A stretch of 64,000 nt of DNA from Lichtheimia corymbifera B2541 (taxonomy: Eukaryota > Mucoromycota > Mucoromycetes > Mucorales > Lichtheimiaceae). The DNA lies in assembly GCA_000697475.1 (NCBI GenBank), contig JNEU01000784.1, positions 104,666-168,665 of the forward strand, written 5' to 3'. This document shows, piece by piece, positions 22,181 through 32,029 of the stretch. The number at the start of each line of letters is the position of its first letter. The first letter of the stretch is position 1. The position numbers and the translations under genes are program-made. The notes under the pieces were generated by a model that was given only the letters and a program-made list of their open reading frames with translations, was not told the origin of the DNA and ran no database searches.

Positions 22181-25100
22181 ATGACTATCCATTCTCCTCA
22201 TGCTCGGATATACGAGAAGCCCGTAGACCGGTTGGATTATTATTATCAAGCGATCCATACAACAATCCTCAGCAAACAAAATGCTGTCAGCGGTCTTATT
22301 CCCGCCTCAGTGGCTATCACGGTATGAAAATCTGCTTCTTTCGCTTAACTTACTAATGCATGCCTATTGTTTGGCTGCTTATCAAAGACACATGGTGATT
22401 ACACAGATGCATGGGTGCGGTAGGTAGTCGACAACGAGTCTTCAAAACCTTGGTTTAACATGTATACTCGGATCTAGAGATAATGTTTACTCTATTTATG
22501 CCGTGTATGGTCTGGCTCTCGCTTATCGGCGGATTGACAATGATACCGGAAGAGCATGTGAGTCCAAACAATGGGACCGGGTGATGGTTGCTATGGGATA
22601 CAAGTACCTCTTTTCTCGATACTAATGCCACGTATCAGTCGAATTAGAGCATTCCGTTGTCAAATTGATGCGAGCTTTATTGTTTGCCATGATGCGACAA
22701 GCAGACAAGGTAGAAAATTTCAAAAAGACGCAATCACTTGAGCACTCTTTGCACGCCAAATACAACACCAACAATGGTGAGACGGTGGTGGGAGATTTTG
22801 ATTGGGGTCATCTTCAGGTAACAAAATAATCCTATCCCAGTGGATTTGCAACTGATAGGTCAACGACATTATCTCACTTTCCTTTATAGATCGATGCGAC
22901 AAGCCTTTTCCTTTTGGCATTAGCTGACATGACGACGAGCGGATTGACGATTATCTTTACGCAAGATGAAGTCGATTTTGTGCAAAACTTGGTATTCTAC
23001 ATCGAACGTAAGTGTGTTTTTTCAAGAGTTGGATATTGGCTAATACCAAGCATGCAGGTGCATATCGCACACCTGATTATGGCATTTGGGAGCGTGGGAA
23101 CAAGTCTAACCATGGTCAACCTGAGCTCAATTCGTCTTCAATTGGCATGGCACTTGCAGCATTACGTGCTATCAATGGAATCAATCTCTTTGGTGCGAGA
23201 GGTGGTCCATCATCGGTAAGCTCTCCTAAAGTTGTGTGTAACACAATCATGCAAACATAGCCTTTATTACCAGGTTATCCACGTACTACCTGATGAGTTG
23301 ACACGCAACTCAACCACGCTGCACAGCTTTCTTCCTCGCGAGTCCAATTCGAAAGAGATTGATGGTTCGGTGTTGTCAATCATTGGCTTCCCTGCATTTG
23401 CAGTATCTGATCAAGAATTGATTCGCCGATCCAAGCAAGAAGCCAAAGACAAGCTGGAGGGCAAATATGGGTGGAAGCGGTTCCTACGTGATGGCCATCA
23501 GACTGTGTTAGAGGATACCACTCGATTGCACTATGATCTCAATGAGCTCAAGATTTTTGAAAAGATTGAATCCGAATGGCCCTTGTTTTTCACTTACTTG
23601 GTTTTGGAAGGCTTGATGACAGGCAATTTGGATCAAGCACGCGAGTATAGACGCAAGCTGGAGCCTTTGGTTATTGATTCACTTACAATGCAACCCGTAT
23701 CTATGTCACCAGCGGCCCCTGTATCACCGGGTGCTCTATCATATTCATCAGGATCGTCGTCTTTCATGAGCCACCACAGTAGCAATAATAACAATAGCAT
23801 CCCATTGCTTGCCGAACTCTACTATGTCCCTGCTGAACATATCGATGCTGAAAAGGAAAATCCACACTCACAACCTCGCTTGGCCAATGACAACGTTCCA
23901 CTCGTTTGGGCACTCTCACTTTACTTTTTGGGATGCTTGATAGAAGAAGATTTACTATCGCCTTCCGAAGTTGATCCACTTGGTCGTCGCTTTAGCGCCA
24001 ACAAAGTTGCACGTCAGCATATTGTGCAAATTGTGTTGCTATCAGAAGATGCAGCATTGCAGAGCACATTATCGATGTATGGCCTTGAAACTCAAACTCT
24101 GGAAGAGATTACATCCAATATCACTGTTCTTCATCCACGTACCCTTGCCGAGGTATATGCTGGTCTCGGGCGTAATCCGAAAATGGGCTTGAGTGGCAGG
24201 CCAAAGAGGTCAGTGCTGCGTTTTAAGGCAAGATTTGGAGGAGATGTACTGATACCAAATGGCAATCTTTAGGCCAGTGGGTGTTTTAGGCACATCACGA
24301 CTATACCGTATCCAAGGGCAGCTGTATGCATTTACACCCCATTTTATGGACAATGAAGAATTCTATCTTAATGCAGACCCAGATTACCTTGTATCTGCAT
24401 TTGAGAGTGAACTCAGCTTCACAAGTGCCAATTGGTTTTATCCTGGAAGGCCTACCATGGTAGTAGTGCTAACACATGCACTATTGGGTAGCATGCAAAA
24501 CCAGCTCCAAGACTCAGAGACATACCCATTGACAATGACGCAGCCGGATCGATCAAAAAAGAACCTATTGAATTTTTTTATGAACCTACGTTGCGGTGAC
24601 TGCAATGGTGTACGTGTGCGCCTATGTCGATTAACAGAATCCGTTAATACAAGCAATATCGAGTCACTTGACTTTTTGGTCAATCAGCCTGAGTGGGAGA
24701 ATATCTTGGTGATGGCCAATCGTACCGCACGTCGCCGTAGACGACAATCAATCCATCGCAAGCTCGCATATGATGAAGGTGAAACACAAGCCAACACGCC
24801 TCGTACACCTGGTACCAAGACACCTTCTTCCAGAAGGCGTAATACGGCATTCCATGGCAAGTCGCTTGCATCTCCGCTTGATAGGCTTAATCAAGAAAGC
24901 TACTTTGACCAAATCAGCACTGCACTTGCCCAGCTTGAAGCTGATGCAGGTGAACCCCGTTTCAAGCTCAAGGATCCAGAGAATGTACCACTTGCTCGTA
25001 AAACGGTGGCACATGCGGACTCACCATCGGGTGGTAACAACAATAATGCTCGCATTACAGAGCTCGATACATCGGCAAGTAGTAGCTCTCCAAGCGTTGT

Positions 25101-27199
25101 AGGCATAGCGGGTGTATCAAGTGTATCTGATGACCAGCAGCAGCAAGCTATGACTGATTCACCTTTGGCATCCGATATGCTGTCACTCGTTCTTGGTGAT
25201 CCATCACAATTTCAACAGGCTGTTGAATCCCTCGTTGCTTCAGTTAACTTGTATGACCAAATTGGTAAGGTTTTAAGATGCAATGATGCACTATTTTGCT
25301 CATGATGGAGTTGTAATAGACCTGCTTCAATACCTTGTATCATGCAAGTCACTTGATTTTTATGTCAATGAATTGGAAGCCACCCTTAATGAACTTTTGG
25401 AAGAGGTGTATCTCAAATCAATGCGTTTACAGTATTGGTCAATTGCACGCCAAGCCGCTGGTTTATTACGCAAACTAGTACCATCATTGACAATCAACAT
25501 CACGGACCTGGTGATTCGCCAGAAGCAAGTTAGCATTGGATCGGGACCACAAGAATACCTTTTATCGATGCCTACAGGACCTGATGCCTTAAGGAAGATG
25601 ATTTCAGAGCACTGGTAAGGAATATAACATGAAGGAAGGATGCCAATGACTAATTGTGGGAAAACAGCAACGACGATGTACGTGAAGGGCCAGTGGTTCA
25701 AGAGATCATTTTGTATTTGGGAAGTTTTATTCGCACAGCACCTCATATATTTGACGGCATCCTTCGACTACGTACCCATTACATCATCATTGCATTACGT
25801 GAAGAGATCAGCCGCATCAATGGATGTGATGAGGAAGAGGCAGTGGAACATTTGATGCAATTATCACCCTTTGAGATCAAATCGCTGTTAGGCACCATCT
25901 TGTCGGGACCAAGTCTTTGTGATGCTACTACCAGTGATATTGTGGTACGCGACAAGCCTGGCGGATTTATGATGCTTTCACTTCCGCCTGCTGTACCTAG
26001 TATGATTTCCATCAGCAATATGACTAGCAACAGCACCACAGTCATCGAATCCGCTGGCAAGGACATCTTCATCCGCGTCCAATCGGCTGGATATGCATCA
26101 GGAAACTTTGCACGTGTCGAGATCAATGGCAATTCTATGCATGCAACATCACGTGGTGTTCATGTGTGGGCCATTACCCGTGATGGCACTCACAGCGGTG
26201 GGAAGGAGAGCAATGCAAACAAGCTGCTGTTGGAACGTGCATCATTCGATACCCATATTTCGGTGGAAGAGAGTCGAAGTTTCAAACGTTTTATTGATTG
26301 GTTGGCCGCCGGTACTATCGTGGTGATTGCTGTCAAGGATGATTTCATCGAACATTTGGATCAAGGTGGCATTGAGGCTCTCAAAAGTCTTGGTAGTACC
26401 AAGATCCAGCAAGTTGGTTATCGTGATTCTTATGTGCTGATCTCCGAGAAAGGCAAGTATTTTTTATCATGACATGGTAATGAGCAAAAGCTAACAATGA
26501 CAAATGATAGGTGCACCCAAGGATAGTGCAATTGAGGTCCATAAGCCTCATAACATGGGTCCGACACATGTCGTTGAACGACACATTGATCTGCAGCTAA
26601 GCAAGTCTAACGATATCCATGTTGCACCGACGTCGTTGAATGGCAATCCTGAAACCATGGCAACCGATTTCCCAAAAAGTAATGGGCGCTGGTTGCGTCG
26701 TAGAAAGAATGATGGTGCTCTCAATCGTGTACCACCCAACTTTTTCCCTCGTGTATGGCAAATCCTTGATAGTAGCAAAGGTTTGCGTATTCGCAAGCAT
26801 GTCCTTCCACGTGATCCAACAGTGCTTGAAAAGACAGCTGAAGAATTTAACTTTGCCTTGGCTGTGGAAGGTTTCCTTGGGTGGTTCATCGACCCCGCAG
26901 AACGTCAAATTGCTGTGGAGACGTTGATGATCATTTATCGCTTCAAGGAACGTAATCCTGAGATGCGTATATTGGATGATATGATTGATATCTCTGCCAT
27001 TATGGATACTGCCATTCAATACTTTTGGAAAAGGTGGGCCAAGGATGGATATACATACGAGGCGAACAAGGATTTGGCACATACTTTGTTTTATGATTTG
27101 CCACAACAAGGATCATCTGAAAGCACCTCATCTTATCTCGCCAAAGCTGCTGTCAAGGTGTTGCCACTTGAGTTTAATTATCAAGAAGAAGAAGCTTAA
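22181..27199 (+). CDS. Phosphorylase b kinase regulatory subunit (alpha/beta type) with an inserted ILEI/PANDER-like domain
   Basis: Large scaffold and regulatory subunit of phosphorylase kinase, which activates glycogen phosphorylase. Eleven exons: 22181-22321, 22388-22419, 22478-22557, 22639-22817, 22890-23007, 23058-23215, 23274-24208, 24273-25264, 25320-25614, 25668-26452 and 26511-27199, giving 1467 residues in phase. The N-terminal glucoamylase-like domain has [30 protein letters not shown] and [11 protein letters not shown]; then [30 protein letters not shown]. The C-terminal region has [15 protein letters not shown], as in animal subunits. Between [16 protein letters not shown] and that block lies an extra domain (about residues 1104-1246): [25 protein letters not shown] region, [30 protein letters not shown]. 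This matches the ILEI/FAM3 pattern. Intron 10 is GC-AG (AAAG/GCAAGT). No C-terminal CaaX box. Animal alpha subunits are about 1235 residues. Confidence 0.92.
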
Positions 27200-27283
27200 A
27201 GACATACATATAAATACAAGTTTATGTGGGGGAATAAAAGGATGTATCTTCATTTATCAAATCTATTGATTGGGTCTAAAGTT

Positions 27284-28482
27284 CTACTCCATCATTTCTT
27301 GTAAGCGTTCTCGTGCTTGTTTACCATTGTTCCATTGACTGTTCTCATCACAGGTAGGTAAGCCCACTTGTTCCACGGCGAAGCTGGCAGACACAGCACC
27401 ATAAAAACATGCCTTGTATGGATCCATATTGCATTCTTCCAATCCGATACATAAACCTCCACAAAAGGTATTGCCTGCTCCTGTGACATCGCGTACACGT
27501 TGTGGATCTTTGCTCCAATAGGCCGGTACCCATCTTGCTGTGGTGTGATCGGTTGAGTAAACGACAGCGCCTCGTTTTCCAGCACGTACAATAAGCGACT
27601 TTGGAGTGGTTGCAGTGGTAGAGGTGGTGTCATGATTGCCAGTTTTTGAATATGGATTGCGAATAAAAAAGTCGTCAAAGAGGATTTGGCTGTATTTCTC
27701 GATGGATTGTGCTGTATCGCCAGGCTGTTGGATATTCAATAAGGCTGCAGCTTCTTCATGATTGGGAGTCACCACATCCATCAACTGAGCTGCTTTGCAA
27801 ACGACATCATAAGCCTATTAAATGACCCAGTAAATGACCCGAGATGTTGGATGAGATAGCTTTAGACTTACTTCTGGTAAACAAGCCCATGGTAATGGTT
27901 CCCAAACGAATTTAGCCGGTGCATGATCAGCTCTTGCCCGCCACTGGGTCACAATTTCAATGGCTCTCTCTGGTGCACAAATGATATGGATAATCTTGAC
28001 AGACTTCACCCACGACAAAGGAGGATCCAGGGCTGTGATGCGAATAATCGGATGGATGTATTCAAAGTCGCTATTCTGAGCTTGTTGGTATATGCACTAC
28101 GACCACTACTACTATCACCAAGACTTACCGGTGATCGTTGGCACCAAAGATATTCAATCCTCGAGTTGTAGGCATATCATCATGGCGTACATGTTGCAGC
28201 GTGATATCGAGACCGTCAAGCTGTTGCTCAACTTCCAACGGTAGATCGTACCCTTCCTGTGCAAGGTATGCAATCTTTAGAGATTCGGGAGGCTTCAACC
28301 ATACGCGCATGCCTACATTAAGGAACGCTTTAGTTTATGCATTGCATCTCAACGACTCAATGCGTACCATAGATTGCGTAAATGCCTGCACCACCAAGGA
28401 TATTACGTTCCTCTCTACCATCAGGATAACGAATGTCGTCAATGATAAGGCTTCCGAAAGAGGAAAAGATTGGGTCAACCAT
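27284..28482 (-). CDS. pfkB-family carbohydrate-kinase-like protein, MAK32 type
   Basis: Ribokinase-fold protein most like yeast Mak32 and its fungal relatives. Four exons on the minus strand: 28368-28482, 28129-28312, 27872-28070 and 27284-27814, giving 342 residues in phase. The N-terminus reads FSSFGSLIIDDIRYPDG and NILGGAGIYAIYGMRVW, equivalent to the family substrate-site GG. The C-terminal pfkB signature is DVTGAGNTFCGGLCIG, where the usual catalytic Asp of GAGD is Asn, which raises doubt about kinase activity. The third acceptor is at 28071-28072 because only it gives NDHRDFEYIHPIIR. The 3' end lies 84 bases from the convergent phosphorylase-kinase gene, and its start lies 118 bases downstream of the inositol polyphosphate kinase stop on the same strand. 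Confidence 0.82.
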
Positions 28483-28600
28483 AGGAGAAAGAAAGAGGTG
28501 AAATGTGTGTTGCACCCGCCCTGCATGATATTATAAATCTCACTTGGACTAGGTCGATAATTACAGTCATTCAAATCAACATATGATGTAAAAAAAGACA

Positions 28601-29902
28601 TTATAGATTTTCATTTGATTGCTTTTCCATACACTTTTCCAATAAAGTCATAATACTATCTAATCCTTTCAAAAGACCTTCATCCTGTGATTGTCTATTG
28701 GCATCCCACCTCGAGTGTGCAAAGTCGATCAGCCGCACATCGCATAGCTTCGGTTCTTCTTCTTCCTCCTCTTCCTCCTCTTCCCCTTGACCATTCTCTC
28801 CTTCTTCCGGTGTTCGTGTCTTTTCTTGCCGATCTTTTTGCAGCATAGTTTTCCATGTCGTATCAGCAGCATCCTTATCACCTTCGAACACCATCAACAG
28901 TGATGCACAGTACATTTCCAACTCGGGATGCTCCTCAACGTATTCTCGAATGGACCCAATATCGTCGAGAAGGTTCTCCATAATCCAATTCATTTTGGTA
29001 CCCGAAATACGCTTTCGATTGCTGACGTCGCTGTTGCTGCTGCCACCACCAATGGCTTTGTCTTGTTCTTCATCATTCACAATCACTGGGTCATTGGCTT
29101 TGGCATAAGATGATGTGGGGAAAAAGAACGATAATAGACCATCCAGAATCGTGTCAGCTGTTCGAGAACGACCAAATTGCTTGTCATAAATAGCCCATGC
29201 ACGATCAATGGTATTGTACACCTAATTAGTAGATGTAAATACCGTCTCTATGGTGATGATGCGTTAATAATATCCATACCTTCATTCCTGATATACGGAT
29301 TCCAAGTTCCTCAGAGGTGGTTCCTTTGGCATTCTTTTGCATCTTTTCTCGTTTCTCTGGTGTAGCATCATCGTCGTATAACCGGGTACCCAATTTGAGA
29401 TCGAGAACGCACGGACGTGTAAAACCATGCAGCACGTTTTCTAAACATAGATTCTGTGTATATCACACACGCATTCCATACGGTTAAGGATCAATTAACA
29501 GCAACAATGAAATAAATTCCATTCAATGATAGAACAAAGGATATCATCCAAAGATCGGCCTTGGGAATCGATAGGTCGATGATCTTGTAATGGCGTATCA
29601 GCATCCGTGGCAGAGGAAGCCTTAAGAAGAGTCTGTGATAGCTCTGCATCATTGATATGCTGTTCACGTAACATGGCCAATTCTGAATCGGTTGCCATAT
29701 GCAAGTTGCCAAAACACTTGGGAATCCAGCATTCGAAATCGGGACGTTGTTGAGCCTCTTCGTAAAAGTCGATTTCCTTTCTAGTCGCTGGTTTGATCAC
29801 CATAAGGTCGTGTGTCGAGAATCGAAGTAGTCGATCGTGTCCAGCCACTTGATCGGTGAATTTGACGAGTTTAGTCGCGTTGGGTGGAATGATGGACGCC
29901 AT
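28601..29902 (-). CDS. Inositol polyphosphate multikinase (IPK family, Arg82/IPMK-like)
   Basis: Kinase that phosphorylates inositol phosphates (for example IP3 to IP5) in nucleus and cytosol. Three exons on the minus strand: 29545-29902, 29280-29455 and 28601-29221, giving 384 residues. Signature P-x3-D-x-K-x-G is present as PCVLDLKLG; the SLL motif appears as ASLLMVFEG; and the metal-binding LIDFAH lies near the C-terminus, followed by DEGLLKGLDSIMTLLEK. An acidic Glu run precedes LCDVRLIDFAH. The junction between exons 1 and 2 has no workable GT-AG solution: each frame meets a stop. It does fit a U12-type AT-AC intron (29456-29544, described separately), which also makes the total length divisible by three and yields ENLCLENVLHGFTRP, the expected family sequence. 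Confidence 0.88.
29456..29544 (-). other. Putative U12-type (minor spliceosome) AT-AC intron in the inositol polyphosphate kinase gene
   Basis: On the minus strand the 5' splice site reads G/ATATCCTTT, a perfect match to the U12 donor consensus. Inside the intron is TCCTTAAC (29483-29490), matching the U12 branch-site consensus. The 3' end is ACAC/AG, so the intron ends in AC. Length 89 bases; branch A to 3' end is about 28 bases, at the long end for this class. No polypyrimidine tract is needed in such introns and none is seen. GT-AG choices fail because phase-1 donors combine with available acceptors to form TAA. Confidence 0.72.
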
Positions 29903-30465
29903 GGCAAAAAGGAGGAGATAAAGAAACGAGATAATGCACTGGCTGTTCTTCTGAGTTCATACGAGTTACTTGATGACTACCATTCTACGTATACAACACA
30001 CGCATATTGATCCCATAGAGGGCCATACGATATGGAGGGAGAGAAAGGGAGTATGTGCCAATTAAACATGTATGTGGATAACGTGGATGATTTATGCATA
30101 ATACTACATAGTACACCCTTTTTGGGCAATCCATTATGGCAACTGCCTGAGTGACCTCTACTGGATTCGTTGGGTCAACCATTCTCAATCGTTGCACACA
30201 CACACACACACGCACAAAGCAGCGTCTTCTCCCATTGTGGTACAGACGATGAATCAAGATCTTTTTTTTTGCATGACACAACAGACATGAATGATTATTG
30301 GCGAGGTTCCCATGCAATAAACACCGTTTCTCTCTCGGAACAAAACTGCGTGAAAACTCCGTTGAACTTTTCCAAATCTTTCAGGCACGTCGGTTCAAAG
30401 GATCTTGTTTCATCTCGTCCAGCTTTCTTGCTTCTTTCTTTCCCCCGCTCTTTATTGTGTCTATT
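29903..30465. other. Divergent promoter region (inositol polyphosphate kinase minus, 2-hydroxyacid dehydrogenase plus)
   Basis: No gene. A CA run is at 30195-30211 and a T/C-rich leader precedes the dehydrogenase start. Confidence 0.5.
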
Positions 30466-31871
30466 ATGGCTTCACTACGCGGAATTATAATTGGTGCCTT
30501 GACCCATGCTCATCATGAGCTCGAGAAGATGTCCAAGGCATATCCTATCGCTTATGTCCAAGCTAAATCTCGAGAGGAATTCTTGCAGGATTGCCAAAGT
30601 GAAAAGTATCAAGATGTGGTTGCTGCTGTACTCTCTTACGAAGCCATCCCGGTAAGTATCTTATGGAGACCTTTTACGCATGATTGGCTTTTTACCAACA
30701 CGCATCATAGACTTTGGGTCCATTCAACAAAGAGTTCATTGATAAGCTTCCTCCAAAGTATGTATGGACCGCAACGTGGGAAATGAAAGCGCCGCCCCAG
30801 CCCACAACCCCACTCACTCATTGTTAATTTAGGCTCAAGTATCTCTCTTGGAACGCTGCTGGATATGATCCTGTAGACATTGATGCATGCACAGCACGTG
30901 GCATCTTCGTCTCTCATACCCCTTCTGCTGTGGACAATGTACGTGCTATCACCCATAGGCTGATATTTTAGCGTGTGCACGAGATTCATCATTTTCTAGG
31001 CCACTGCTGACGTTGCTGCCATCTTGATCTTGTCGTCATTCCGTAACACATCTCAATTTGAACGAAACTTGAGAGAAGGTATTTTGGATACATCAACAAG
31101 GGAGAGCTGATGGTTGACAATTTTAATGGAATAGGCCGCTGGCGTCACGGTGTTCAATTTGGCAATGATCCTGAGGGAAAGACTTTGGGTATTCTTGGAA
31201 TGGGTGGTATTGGCAAGGCGTTAGCCAAACGCATGCATGGTTTTGATATGAAGATACAATATTATAATCGCAACAAACTCGATCCCGAAGGTACGGAGAT
31301 GAATGGGGGTGCATGAACTTTCGCACACTTTAGGCAATCGCACAGCCACTGATTTCGTGTGAATCATTCTGTAGTGGAGAACAAGTATCATGCATCTTAC
31401 GTTGATTTCGATACGTTATTGCGTACATCCGACTGCATCTTTGTCAGTGTGCCACTCAACAAATCCACTTACCACTTGATTGATGGTCCTGAGTTTGCAA
31501 AGATGAAGGATGGTGTTATCATTGTCAACACAGCACGTGGCAAGGTTATTCGTGAAGCAAGTCTTGCTAGAGCCTTAGAGACTGGCAAAGTAGCTGCTGC
31601 TGGTTTGGATGTATTCGAAGGTGTAAGTGCTCTTTTTTCCCACGCTATTGTTTCGCCATCATCCTCATCAAACACGTAATCTATATAGGAACCTGATGTG
31701 ATCCATCCTGGCTTATTGAGTCATCCCCGATGCACACTTCTTCCTCATATCGGAACAAACACTCAGGAAACCATGCATGCAATGGAAATTGTTTGCTTAA
31801 ACAACTTTGAGACCGCACTCAACAAAGGCACATTCATCAATCCCATTCCTGAGCAAAAGCATCTGTTCTAG
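30466..31871 (+). CDS. D-isomer-specific 2-hydroxyacid dehydrogenase (glyoxylate/hydroxypyruvate reductase-like)
   Basis: NAD(P)-dependent cytosolic oxidoreductase that reduces 2-keto acids. Seven exons: 30466-30651, 30711-30757, 30833-30938, 31000-31078, 31135-31290, 31375-31622 and 31689-31871, giving 334 residues in phase. Rossmann dinucleotide motif LGILGMGGIGKALAKRM. Catalytic Arg in VNTARGKVI, Glu in LDVFEGEPDV, His in LLPHIGTNTQET, all present. The segment WNAAGYDPVDIDACTARGI is the family substrate-side block before the NAD domain (SNTPSAVDNATADVA-like region here as SHTPSAVDNATADVA). The closest fungal relatives are putative glyoxylate reductases; the substrate is not determined. The gene is convergent with the kinase-like gene, 158 bases apart. 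Confidence 0.93.
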
Positions 31872-32029
31872 TAGTAATATTGAAAGGCGACTATATAATA
31901 CAGATAAAAAGAGGGATTATGATACTACAACTGATGATGGTGATGAAGAAATGATACAAGCAATTATACAAGGGGGAGGGAAAATTATGGAGGTGAAGAA
32001 TGCAAAGGACACTTTTTGTACACTGAGAT

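Noticed and set aside
29441..29712. GT-AG solution for exon 1/2 of the inositol polyphosphate kinase gene using donor at 29672 and acceptor TTTAG
   Set aside because: Gives a 230-base intron, removes conserved residues before the PCVLDLKLG motif and has a poor donor (GTGAAC).
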